Source: Otatea glauca
Taxonomy: Eukaryota; Streptophyta; Magnoliopsida; Poales; Poaceae
Assembly: GCA_036346275.1 (NCBI GenBank)
Contig: CM070713.1
Coordinates: 75,818,382 to 75,882,381 of the forward strand
DNA: 64,000 bases
Reading direction: 5' to 3'
Under the pieces are notes generated by a model, which saw only the letters and a list, made by a program, of their open reading frames with translations, made no database searches and had not been told where the DNA came from. Within the stretch, counting starts at the first letter, position 1. Every line of letters starts with the position of its first letter. A program made the position numbers and the translations under genes. Positions 24,466 through 34,631 of this stretch are shown piece after piece.

Positions 24466-25764
24466 GAACTGGTAGACAAGGCAGTCATGTGCACAGATGT
24501 TGCCGATTGGAGAACGCAGATAAAAGATTATCTAGTTGACCCATCCAAGCCGACGAAACGGAAGATACGGCAACAAGCGTTGAAATACGTCATTATGGAC
24601 GATATACTATATTATCGGACTATGGAAGGTTTGTTGTTAAGATGTCTTGAGGCCGAAGAAGCACGGGTGGCAATGGGTGAAGTACACGAAGTTATTTGTG
24701 GTTCTCATCAATCGGCACATAAGATGAAATGGATGCTCAGACGAACAGGTTATTTTTGGCTGACGATGTTAGAAGATTGTTTCAAGTATTATAAAGGATG
24801 TCAAACATGTCAAAAATTTGGCAACATACAACTAGCACCAGCATCGTCTTTACATCCAATCATCAAACCTTGGCCGTTCAGAGGTTGGGGAATAGATATA
24901 ATCGGCCAAATATTTCCTGCTTCGAGTAAAGGCCACAAGTTTATTTTGGCCGCAACCGATTACTTCTCAAAGTAGGTCGAGGCTATACCACTTAAAAAGG
25001 TGACCAGTGTTGAGGCGATTAGTTTTGTGAATGAACATATCGTCCATCGGTTTGGAATACCGCAAACAATCACGACCGATCAAGGTACGGTATTCATGTC
25101 TAACGAGTTTCAGAGTTATGCAACGAGTCTAGGGATTAAATTGTTAAACTCTTCGCCATATTACGCTCAGGCTAATGGACAGGCCGAGTCGTCTAATAAA
25201 ACACTAATTAAGTTGATCAAAAGAAAAATTGATGAAAAGCCAAGGAATTGGCATTCAACTCTATCGAAGTCACTTTGGGCCTATCGGCTATCTTATCACG
25301 GAGCGACGAAGATTTCACCTTACCAATTGGTGTATGGACAAGAAGCCGTTCTACCCGTGGAGATTAACATTGAATCGATACGAATAGCCAGACAAAATGG
25401 TTTGTCGGCTCAAGCTTACAATGATTTAATGATCGACAACTTGGATGAGTTAGCAAAGTTACATCTGTCTATGCTTGATCGACTTAAGAAGAATAAGGTC
25501 AGAGTTGCGAGGGCATACAATAAAAGGGTCATGCCTAAGTCTTTCAATCAAGCCGATTTGGTATGGAAAACAATATTGCCTGTTGGTTCTAAGGATAACC
25601 GATTTGGAAAATGGTCACCTACGTGGGAAGGGCCATACAAAATTAATCGGCTAGTCGGCGAAAACTCGTACTTACTAGAAACACTCGAAGGATATGTATT
25701 GCCAAAAGCTATTAACGGGAAATACTTGAAGAAATACTACCCTAGTGTTTGGGTTGGAGCTTAA
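24466..25764 (+). pseudogene. Gypsy integrase with one in-frame stop
   Basis: Integrase inserts the cDNA into chromosomes. Visible parts: the N-terminal zinc region (HEVICGSHQSAHK ... CQTCQKFG), the catalytic core with the three acidic positions in GIDIIGQ, TTDQGT and GQAESSNK, and a C-terminal region with WEGPYKINRLVGENSYLLE. A TAG at 24973-24975 splits the core between the first and second acidic residues; otherwise the frame is open from 24394 to 25764. This single stop is the only inactivating change I see in the integrase itself. Confidence 0.9.
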
Positions 25765-26091
25765 CCGACTAAAGATCATGTACAGAGCCGAGATTAACAC
25801 GATGCTGTTAATCGGCTGAAAGGATTGCACTCAGATATAAGCAAAATATAAATCGGTTAAGCGGTAGATTATAAACATAGCAAAATTACAAAGCATTCAA
25901 AGTATTTAAGCAAGTGTTTTGGAACGGCCAGTAAAGTTTTACATCCCAGAACTTGGGAGTCGTGCACCTAAAGCCGATAATGCTCCAGCCGCCTTGGCTA
26001 TAGTTTCCTGTACCTCATCCAGGATTCTGTCATCTTCTGTTGCACTACCTGGGATGGGTACAAGTTTGGCCGATCGCTTTGAAGGTCGCCA

Positions 26092-28721
26092 CTACGATGC
26101 TATTTCTATCTTCTGCTTCTTGGCGGCCGATGAAGTTTTTTCAAAGGAATCTTGGCCTTCCACAATGAGCTTCATCGTCCTCGACAGTTCTTCCTCAAGA
26201 AACTTTTTAGTGGTCTCCAATTTCTGAAGAGAAGATTTGTTAGCCTTTAGAGAATCCATGGTTGCATCGAATTTTTTCTTTTTTGCCTTTGTCTCTGCAA
26301 CCATTTTGTCAAGGATCCTTTGATCGGCTTCCTGAGATGCTTTCTTTGCTGTTCTTTCTTGAGCTGTCTCCACCAAAGCCTTCCTCTCATCCAGATGGCA
26401 TACTTCAAGCAAGCAAATGACCATAGCATTGGTGGTAGATCAGTTTGAACTGCAGCCATAGCGTCCCGAATCGGCTGATTATTACTCAGGATCTCTGATT
26501 GCGGCCTTGACACTAAATCAAAAAGCTCGTTGAGGCGATCTTGCATCCCGGAGCCGATGAGATCGCGGCCGTCGTCTTCGAGACCGCGATGATATTTTGA
26601 ATTGCGGAAATATAATCATCGGTACGCAAATATCTCCGGATCGCCCAAGTCGATAAATTGAAACCGAGGATGTTGGACGGATCGAAGTCTCGAGCAGCGA
26701 AGCAGATTGTTGGCGCGGTATCTACCGAGGAGGCAATGGCTCTTTGGCCGATATATCTGGTAAGCCTGCCGAATGTTGGCCACTTGTGCCGATGCGGTAG
26801 GCTGAAGGAAGAGAATATAATGAAAACCGATGGATTAAATCAAGAGCTGTAAATTTTTTGAGATAGAGAAAATACCTGAGCAGTAGCCGATCCGTGCGGT
26901 GAACTTTCGCCACTTTGTTCCTGTGGCTTGGAGGATTTTTTCTTGGCAGGAACTTTAGTGGACTTTGGCTTCTTCTTCTCTGAAGATCCATCGGCTAGAA
27001 AATTAGCCAATGAAAGAATGAAAAGAATGGAAAGGAACAAGAGATGATCGGGCATAACTTACTTGGTTGCTGTTGTCTCTAAATCGATAAAGATGGACTT
27101 TGAATGCCCAAAGAACCGGAGGTATAACCGTAAGTGCGATTTCTGGTGCGGTCGTTTTCCTTTGCTTACTGTAGGAGCATCGATCGGTTTCTTGCCATCA
27201 GCTTTAGTCTGCAAAGAGAAGAGTATAAAGCCGATGAGATAAGTTCATATGGGCTATGATAAAGAAAAGTTAAATCGACTAAATACCTCGCTAGTAATAT
27301 TTACAAAACTTGTATTATGATATCCGGAGCTTGATTCGTCACTTGAATCGTTATCTGAAGAAACCATCGGCTCAGATAGGTCTGGGAAAAGGGCAGCAAT
27401 AATAGCCGATGGAGAACGATCAAGGAGAAGCGCTTCCGCAATTGAAGACCACCACACAGAATATCGGCTAGACCGACGATCGCTCAAAACGAAGCGCGGC
27501 AAGGATTTGATTTGCAAATCATCGGCTATTTTCAAGACCATATTGGCTGCGACTAAAGATCGTACTCGGTCTGGTCAGTACTAAATCAAGGAGTGAAAGG
27601 TTGGGGATCATCCGACCGAAACCCAGCTTGTCTAGCAAAGATGGAGGGATGGTAAAACTCATAAGAATTTGGAAGGTACGGTTTCTTGTATTAAAGCCGA
27701 CATGCTAGACACCGGGAGAAATAAATTTTTAAAGAAATCTAGAGTCGATTCGGGCATCTCGAGTGTCGAGTCGGATGAAGAAAAGATGGCCATTCAAAAT
27801 CAATTTGCGCAGTGTAATCAAGAAATCTTGTTGGCTAAAATCATTACTATCCAAGTTTAGAAAGAAAGTTAAGTATTTTCTTAGGCCAATGGAGAGATCT
27901 TCTTCTTGCCGTAACACATGATATATCTTTCACCATAAGATCGGCTAGCTCGAATTCGGATCGCATTTTCGGTGTGTCGCGAGGAAACGCCGAATCTTCA
28001 AGGATCCATTTGAAAGATCGGCTAAATAAAGCAGTACAACCATACTTGGATGAACCGAGAGGACCGCCTACATTGCCGACGCAAAATCGCAAATCCGGTA
28101 AATAGCCGACTCTAATCACGTGCATCATTTGTGATCGCTCCTAGGAACATTTTTCCCAATGCTAGCCGACGACCATCTACCACCGCTCCGCTATTAGTCG
28201 ATATACTTGTGTTGGTCCAAGAGACGCTCCACGTAACAAGAAACGGTCTAGCCAAAGGTTCAGAATGCAACGTGCTCTTCGTCCGATACTAGGCCATTAA
28301 CCTTGTTGTTATTTCCAATATATTTTGCCCAACCTCGCTTTAGATCGGATAAGCTTATATTTTGGTTTTCCACTAAAAGCCGATACTTGATCTCCATCCG
28401 CCGATGGCAACACAATTGAACAACATCTAATAAAGTTGGGCGATGGGGCGATGACGAAACAGAAGGCGTTGAAAGTCTCCGACCGAAATAACAGTGCCGT
28501 GGCCACCAAGGGCTCATTGGCTTGGGTCGGCTAAAGAGAGAGGATGCATTCACTATACCCATCCTTTCCCACTCCTCTCTTCTCGGGCACCACGCGAATA
28601 TACCAAGATCTCCATCCTTTGAGCTGTCGGCCATGCCCTCAAGCTTTTTCCCACTCTCTATATTAAACGCAGAGTCGATAGAGGAAGGCGAGGAATGTCC
28701 GGCTAATAACCGTCTTGGCAT
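26092..28721 (-). pseudogene. Antisense extra ORF region of the gypsy element
   Basis: Between integrase and the polypurine tract the coding signal switches to the minus strand. Fragments, in minus-strand order: 28260-28721 (with RHCYFGRRLSTPSVSSS and LLDVVQLCCHRRMEIKYRLL), 27847-28128, 27254-27541 (acidic tail SSDNDSSDESSSGYH), 26840-27055 (Lys/Ser-rich, KKKPKSTKVPAKKKSSKPQE) and 26092-26424 (charged, probable coiled coil). Extra ORFs in antisense after integrase are known in Tat-lineage elements and some resemble plant mobile domain proteins; their role is unknown. Interspersed stops and possible introns prevent a gene model. Confidence 0.55.
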
Positions 28722-29127
28722 CTAGGTCCCTATCGGACCAAGAAAATCTCGATCTTTTCTTGTTAGGGATCGGAATGAGTACTTGACTCGCGTCCATTTC
28801 AGTCGATCTTAGCAAGCCGATTGATGAAGAGGGATGCAAGCCGATTGATGGAGACTGAGTAATGGACTAAAACAAAAGCCGATTGTTTAGAGTATGAGAG
28901 CTTGTACGCGTGAAGAATGACCAAGGTGGGGGCCGCATTTTATAGCATGGTGAAAATTTGAAGCGGCGGGAAGTGAATCTCAAAAGACGCGAGCAGTTAA
29001 AACGCACTACCGGCGTGTCAGAAAATTACGGCGTGAATAAAGTAGCAGTTATTGAGGGAAGTTCAATGGTTAGCCGATTAGAAAAGGCAATAAATGAAAT
29101 TTTTGACAAATGACAAGTCATTTCTCA

Positions 29128-29142
29128 AAAATGGGGGGCATA
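29128..29142 (+). promoter_or_regulatory. Polypurine tract of the gypsy element
   Basis: AAAAATGGGGGGCATA lies immediately before the 3' LTR, the normal position for the plus-strand primer of reverse transcription. It also fixes the element's plus orientation. Confidence 0.8.
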
Positions 29143-29801
29143 TGTTTGCACAAAAATTTGGCAAACTTGGTCAAAATCGGCAATAAAGTCAAAGATACGG
29201 AATTAACGGACAGGATGGAAAAGTTTGGAGATATTTTGGTAACTGCAAGATTTTAAAGAAAAACAACCGTCCGAGATAAGGCCGATACGGAACGGACTTG
29301 AAGCGTGTTGTAACAGGACACGATCGGCCGAGGGTATAAAAGAAGGGCCAAAGCGAACTACAGGATCATAATCATCAACACAATACAATCAACCAGTCTT
29401 TACTTTTTCTACTTTTCCTGTCGACTAGGAGTAGTTTCTGTAATTTAGCCTTTGTAATTGATCTTGATCAATAAAGTTGCGCATCGCCGATTGTTGATCA
29501 TCTTCAGTTACGCCCTAGGTTTGATTTATTCTGATCTTGTTGCGCATCGCCTTCTTCAGAATCGATCTGCCTTTATCCTCTGATTAGCCTTAATCGGCTA
29601 ATTAGATTTATCTTGTTACCTTGATCTTAATCGGTTTTAAGCTGATTGAGTCTAAGCCGATTGATTTTGACGATCGGCTTTTGATTGAATTTTATATTTT
29701 TACCTTGTCGATTCCAGGTCAAATCGACTGGCACGCTCTAAACCGGTGTTAAATGCGGTGTCTTCTTTGTGAAACCCTACATCAAGTTTTTGACGCCAAC
29801 T
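29143..29801 (+). repeat. 3' LTR of the gypsy element
   Basis: 659 bp, same start as the 5' LTR; it ends GACGCCAACT, where the 5' copy has CA. TATA box GGGTATAAAAG at about 29332-29342. The last 60 bp contain a short divergent patch (about 29750-29770) that does not align with the 5' LTR. Confidence 0.92.
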
Positions 29802-30504
29802 CTATCCATGACAGGATTGCCCCCCCCAGTAAATTACATTTTAATTAAGATAATGAGTTCATTAGTGTGGAGGGGTTGTTGAGTTGTTCGCTTCATGCTT
29901 TTGGTTGACCTCGGGCTCCATCGTCATCTCTCCGTAGCGTGCACACCTCTAAGGTCGTGGCCCATCTTTCCTCTCTCTGTCTATATGTTTTGATTCCTGA
30001 GTTTAGTTAACGAATTAAGATAATGGGCATCATCAACGTTATTTGGCATCATGATAGCATGCTATTTCTGTCATACATGGTCTAATCGTGTGAATCTAAA
30101 ATGAAGAATTTAATAGACTGCCACAGAATAATTACACTGTACTATTCAACGTAGGAATTGATATTTTGCTACGTGCTGGCATAGTGGCATGCAGCTAGCA
30201 TTTAGAAATGTTTTTGTGATGGAACAATGTTGGAAATTTGATGGTATTTGTTTTTATGAGGTTGGCCAAGCACAACTAGGTAGGCAGTGCACAATGCGGG
30301 GCATAGCGGAGTGCAGTCAGATATGGCGGCGGAGTTGAGGGAGAGCTGTGTTGTCCAAAGCACGGTGGCAGATTCACGACGTTGGCCGGGGCACGCTACT
30401 TCGACTGTGTCAATGGCGTTGCGTAAGTCAAGCTTGATAACAATGACCCGATGTATTGAGTAATAGTACACCTTTTTATTTGCAACAATGCATGACACTT
30501 AGCT

Positions 30505-30690
30505 AGTCTTTTTAAATATTTAGATTGAATGTATGAAAATCATATGGATAGATTTGCCTAAAAAAAATACTTTTACAACGTTATAATTTTATTTGGTTTT
30601 ATAAATATATTATAATAAAAATTAGTGATCAAAATTATATTTTAGAAACTGTGTCAATAACAAGTACATTTGTAGCTAGAGGGAGTAGTA
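30505..30690. mobile_element. Stowaway-like MITE, partial
   Basis: The interior phrase (aaatatttagattgaatgta...) and the right terminus TAGAGGGAGTAGTA match the complete copies at 6628 and 8867. The left terminus is missing. Confidence 0.55.
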
Positions 30691-31309
30691 CAGCAATACA
30701 CTAACAACCTACACGTCCTAGAATTAGTGATCACGTATAGATCGCTAGTTTGCTTTACAAAAGGTTTTTCACTCGAAGGAAAAGCAGCAGTATACTCATG
30801 TGAAATGAATTGCTAGATAGAGTCATAGAGTACCATGTTATATATAGTCATGCATCGTTTTTTTTTATTTCCTTATATTATGAATATCTTATATCTTTTA
30901 CAGCGGAGAGAAATAGCGTGTAGCTAGCCCTCCACATCACCGGTTTTAAAAGAAAACCACTCAAATAAATCTGAAATCGCATGGTTTAGAAAATTACAAT
31001 CAAACCCAAAACGAGCATCTTTACAAAAAGAAAAAGACTTCGTGCTTTTGAAAAAATACGTTCAGCCTTAGATCACAATTAGGTCTTTGGAATTAATTGC
31101 ACAACAACAGTGCCGAGAATAAATACCCCATATTAAGGAACTGAAGTTAGCTAGCCGCCTAGTTGTCATAACTCATAGAGTAACATGTGGGACATCGGCT
31201 GACGTCATTGATGTAGCCAATGGGACTTGTTGAGCACCCAGAAGCAACCGTGGTAAATGTGAAAATTTTCTACATCGTAGGTTGAATTGAGAACTTAACT
31301 TGTGTATGT

Positions 31310-31311
31310 GC

Positions 31312-31345
<34 letters not shown>

Positions 31346-31346
31346 C
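31310..31346. repeat. GT/TA microsatellite
   Basis: A run of about six GT units continues directly into about twelve TA units. Confidence 0.9.
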
Positions 31347-31987
31347 CGATGAGGAGAAGAGCGGCTGACCGAAGGCAGAGAAAAAGGGTGGCTTGCTGAG
31401 AGGAGGCGGCGAGCTATAAGCGGATAAGCACCCCCTAAAATTTGGATCTAAATCCGTCACTAACTGTAAACTAAACCATTGCAGCCGGTCTTTGAATGTG
31501 AGTTACAGTTGACTTTATAACTTGATTTATACCTATTAGACATGCATCGAATTAATCATTGCGAATTGTGAGTGTATCTAAAAAATAATGAGGGAACGCG
31601 TGACGCATGTGTAGCAGTGTAGGTGCGTATTGTTTTGCTTAAGAGATTGGGACATGTAGCTCCTCCTATGTATTATTAGTGCAAACTTATTGGTAAGTGT
31701 AATCACGCATGCTAACTATTTTGATTTAGACACCAAATCAACACAAAGTTCGAAAACATCTTTAGAATATTTGGTGTTCATTTTGGTGATTGCACCTAGC
31801 TACATTTGAGCTTGCACTAGAATACTAGATAATATGCTGCTCATGATCCCTAGTTCCCTACGGGCTACGGACCCTACGCATGTTGAACTGCACTCCAGAA
31901 ATTTAAACTACCAACGGCCGAGATGCCAACCTGCCGCGTTGTCAACGGATAAATGGATAATACATACTCCTCGAGTGTACGCACCGG

Positions 31988-32374
31988 CAGGTTCACAAAA
32001 CCGATTTCGAAAAACCGGTTCGAAAACCGAATTTCGAAAACCGGAAAAACCGAGCCGAAAATCACTCGAAAATCGTCAGAAACCGAAGAGTTAAGAAATA
32101 AAAAAAATGGAAAAAAATTCAAAAGAAATCGAAAACCGACAGACCAAGTGAATATTCCTTAGAGCCGATTTTTGAGCGATTTTCGCTCGATTTCATCGAA
32201 AATCGAGCAGTTTTCACCGATTTTCGACCGGTTTACGTCACATAATTTTTTTCAATTTTTTTGAATTTGAATTTGAATCGAATCGGTTTTTCGTTCGGTT
32301 TTTAATGCCGAACCGGCCCGGCAAGCCCGGTTTTCGCGAAATCCGACCGGTTTTCGTCGGCTTTGTGAACCATG
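31988..32374. mobile_element. hAT-like MITE, 387 bp, with 8-bp target duplication
   Basis: The left end CAGGTTCACAAAACCG pairs with the right end CGGCTTTGTGAACCATG. The 8-bp flank CGCACCGG is repeated exactly at 31980-31987 and 32375-32382, the hAT target-site length. The interior is built of AACCGG/TTTTCG words. A related element lies at 42747-43117. Confidence 0.8.
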
Positions 32375-33900
32375 CGCACCGGCAAAGAGCCAAAGAGTGT
32401 GCCAGGCGGATAAGCCAAGCCAAGCCACTGCCCGCGTTGTCCCTGTCTGATCGCTCCGGTATGCACGACACTTTTAAAGTTTTGATAAACGCTACAAGAT
32501 TGCTTTTTTAGTAGGCCAAATTTATTGATCAAGTTGATTATGATTTTGGTGATTTAGTATTTATAGGACTTTAGAACCACTTGTACTGTCCTCCTGGAAA
32601 ATTTTGAATATATGTATTGGATTTGTGATATTACGAAAGAGAATTTTTACATTGCATTATACTAAAAGTATAAAGCGAGTAGTAAAAATTAGATCGAGCC
32701 ATTGATTTGTTAAGGATTTTTTTACTACTGTACTACCAAAAAAATATATAAATAAATACTAACCGATCCGATTCATTCGATGAAAAGTTTTTTTAGCTAG
32801 GCTACTCGTACTCGAATCAGGAAAGGCTTTGTCCGGCAGTCCGTCCGTGCAAGAAGCACTGAAAACACCCGTGCGGCAGGCCCCCAGTGGTGCCCGCACG
32901 GCTCGGCCGCGATCGCACGGGTAGTGCTCCTCCTATCGCTACCTGGTCCCCCGTCCGCGCGCGCAATTGTGGCGCGGGACGGATCCAGGCATCGGCACGC
33001 ACGCGAGGATCCCGCGTCCGCGCGCGTACTACATGGAATCGACAACCCCGCGCGCGCGGCCGCGCGGGAAACACCACGGCGCGAATAATTGAGTGGTGAG
33101 GCTGAAGCTGAGACGGGACGAGAGACGCGGCCTCCAATCCTCGCTGGGCCGTATCGCCGCTTTAATGTCCTGCTATTAAAAGCCTTCAAGGATGGCATTT
33201 AACTCCCGTTTTAATGGATTGCCACTCGCACTGCTGCTAGCTCGAGAGATCTACTGTTCCTCTAGAGTACGAGACACCTTTTATCATCTTCTGCTGAGTA
33301 GTGTCGTATCACTGCATATTCATCACTAGCTACTGTATAAAGACGGATCCGCGAGTGGTTCCATCAGCATAATACAAGCATTTCGATGTACAGATACAAA
33401 GTGACCGGACGTGTAAAGCTCTATCGTGTCAACACACCATCATCATTTCCTAGCCTGGTCCGCTCTATCACATCTTGGAACATACTACTACTAGATGCCA
33501 TCGAGGAACAAACAAACGCATTGGAAAACAAATCACACAGCTAATAATATCCACCTGCCAAGGAGTCAAAAGTGTTAGCACTATTTTAATCTTTTTTGTC
33601 TTGTGTGTGTAGCTAGCAGTAGCACAACATCCCTCTTATACCCTGCACGAAGAGTTTTAATAAATTCTGTTGCTCGCTGAGATGATCAAAATCACCAAAG
33701 AATCAAGCAAATAGAAGATGTATCTCTTTGTTGTACGCTACAGAGGATCACATCTGTAATCATGAGTTGGAGCTTGTGGATGAATGGGGCCCACTTCTGT
33801 TGTAGGCTAGCGTTGCCAGCACCAGTCCACCACCATTTTGACCCCCATATATCGATGATTGCCCCTCTCAAACGTTCCCTTCCGATCCTCTCCCCAATCT
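32375..33900. other. Intergenic with GC-rich island upstream of the response regulator
   Basis: No gene is supported. 32815-33140 is a sharply GC- and CpG-rich island (runs of CGCGCG, GCCGCGCG) in AT-rich surroundings; long ORFs over it exist in several frames because stops are rare in such sequence. The pyrimidine-rich stretch from about 33880 onwards is likely the response-regulator promoter or 5' leader. Confidence 0.5.
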
Positions 33901-34631
33901 CGAGAACCACCCTTGCTTTCTTCTTCTTGCTCCCGTCAAACAATCCATCCATCTCTCTCCTTTGTTCTTGGTGTGGTGAGCTGTGGTGGAGAGGGGGTGC
34001 TGTTGAGGCTGCGATTCATGTGTGTGAGCTGAGAGAGGTGGCTTGGCTTGGTTGCTTACTTGCCTGGCCATTTGGTACAGTCACCATCTCTGCCTTTTTG
34101 TTCCTCTTGCTTTCCCACTCCCACCTCTTTGCCTCAATAATGATGGGGTGGTGGGTTTGGTCCTGAAGCTCCATCCCCCACTCCCTCTCCCCAGTCCAAA
34201 TCCATCAGCTGCTTCTTTCCATTCTGCTTCCCCCCTTTATCTTTTCAGCTAATAGTTGAGTTGGGTACTTGGGTGGTAGGGTTGTTTGTCCCTTTGGGCT
34301 CTGCTCTGCTGCCCCCTTTGCTTTGCTTTGTTTTTCTTGCTGGGGATTGGGAGGCCTTGAAGCCATCTCCCCTGTCCACATCTTGCTCCTTGTTGGTGCT
34401 GCTGCTAGCCTCCTGTAATTGGCTCAATTCAATTTGTGTTCCTGACTTCTTGATTGGACTGTTGCCACCAAGAAGTTGTCTTTGTAGGCTTCGTTTCTTG
34501 CTTTTTGTGACTCCGTGAGGAACCGTCGCAATTGGTGTTTTGCTGGGGATAATAACCTGTTCTTGGGCCGGTTTCTTGGTTTTCTTGCTGTGAATTGGCT
34601 CAAGTTGGGGAGGATCTTTTTGGAGGGTGGC
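33901..34631 (+). promoter_or_regulatory. Probable 5' leader of the response-regulator gene
   Basis: CT-rich sequence without stops in long stretches runs up to the ATG at 34632 and contains several upstream ATGs (for example 34261). This fits the long leaders seen in type-B response regulators, but no transcription start or TATA box can be fixed from the sequence. An additional intron in the leader is possible. Confidence 0.4.

Larger units (their letters stand above)
10394..29801 (+). mobile_element. Ty3/gypsy LTR retrotransposon, Tat-type, nested and defective
   Basis: The element is bounded by LTRs at 10394-11053 and 29143-29801 and flanked by a perfect 5-bp target duplication CTATC (10389-10393 and 29802-29806). 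Order inside: gag, protease, reverse transcriptase, RNase H, integrase, then a minus-strand extra ORF region, polypurine tract (29128-29142) and 3' LTR. Domain order RT-RH-IN makes it Ty3/gypsy. A second RNase H of the FDGS...GIG...NNQAE type and the antisense ORF after integrase point to the Tat lineage (family knowledge). Frameshifts and stops in gag and pol make it non-autonomous. The LTRs differ at about 11 positions over roughly 590 aligned bases plus one divergent 35-bp patch, indicating a fairly recent insertion. 13662-21478 is a later insertion. Confidence 0.93.
29807..31987. other. Intergenic between gypsy element and hAT MITE
   Basis: No gene is supported. A degraded Stowaway-like copy lies at about 30505-30690 (recognisable interior and a GAGGGAGTA end). 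A (GT)n(TA)n microsatellite lies at about 31310-31346. The remainder is AT-rich single-copy-looking sequence. Confidence 0.55.

Noticed and set aside
34261..34518. Upstream ORF of 85 codons before the response regulator as a separate gene
   Set aside because: Leu/Cys-rich translation of CT-rich leader sequence; no domain, and it sits directly before the conserved start.
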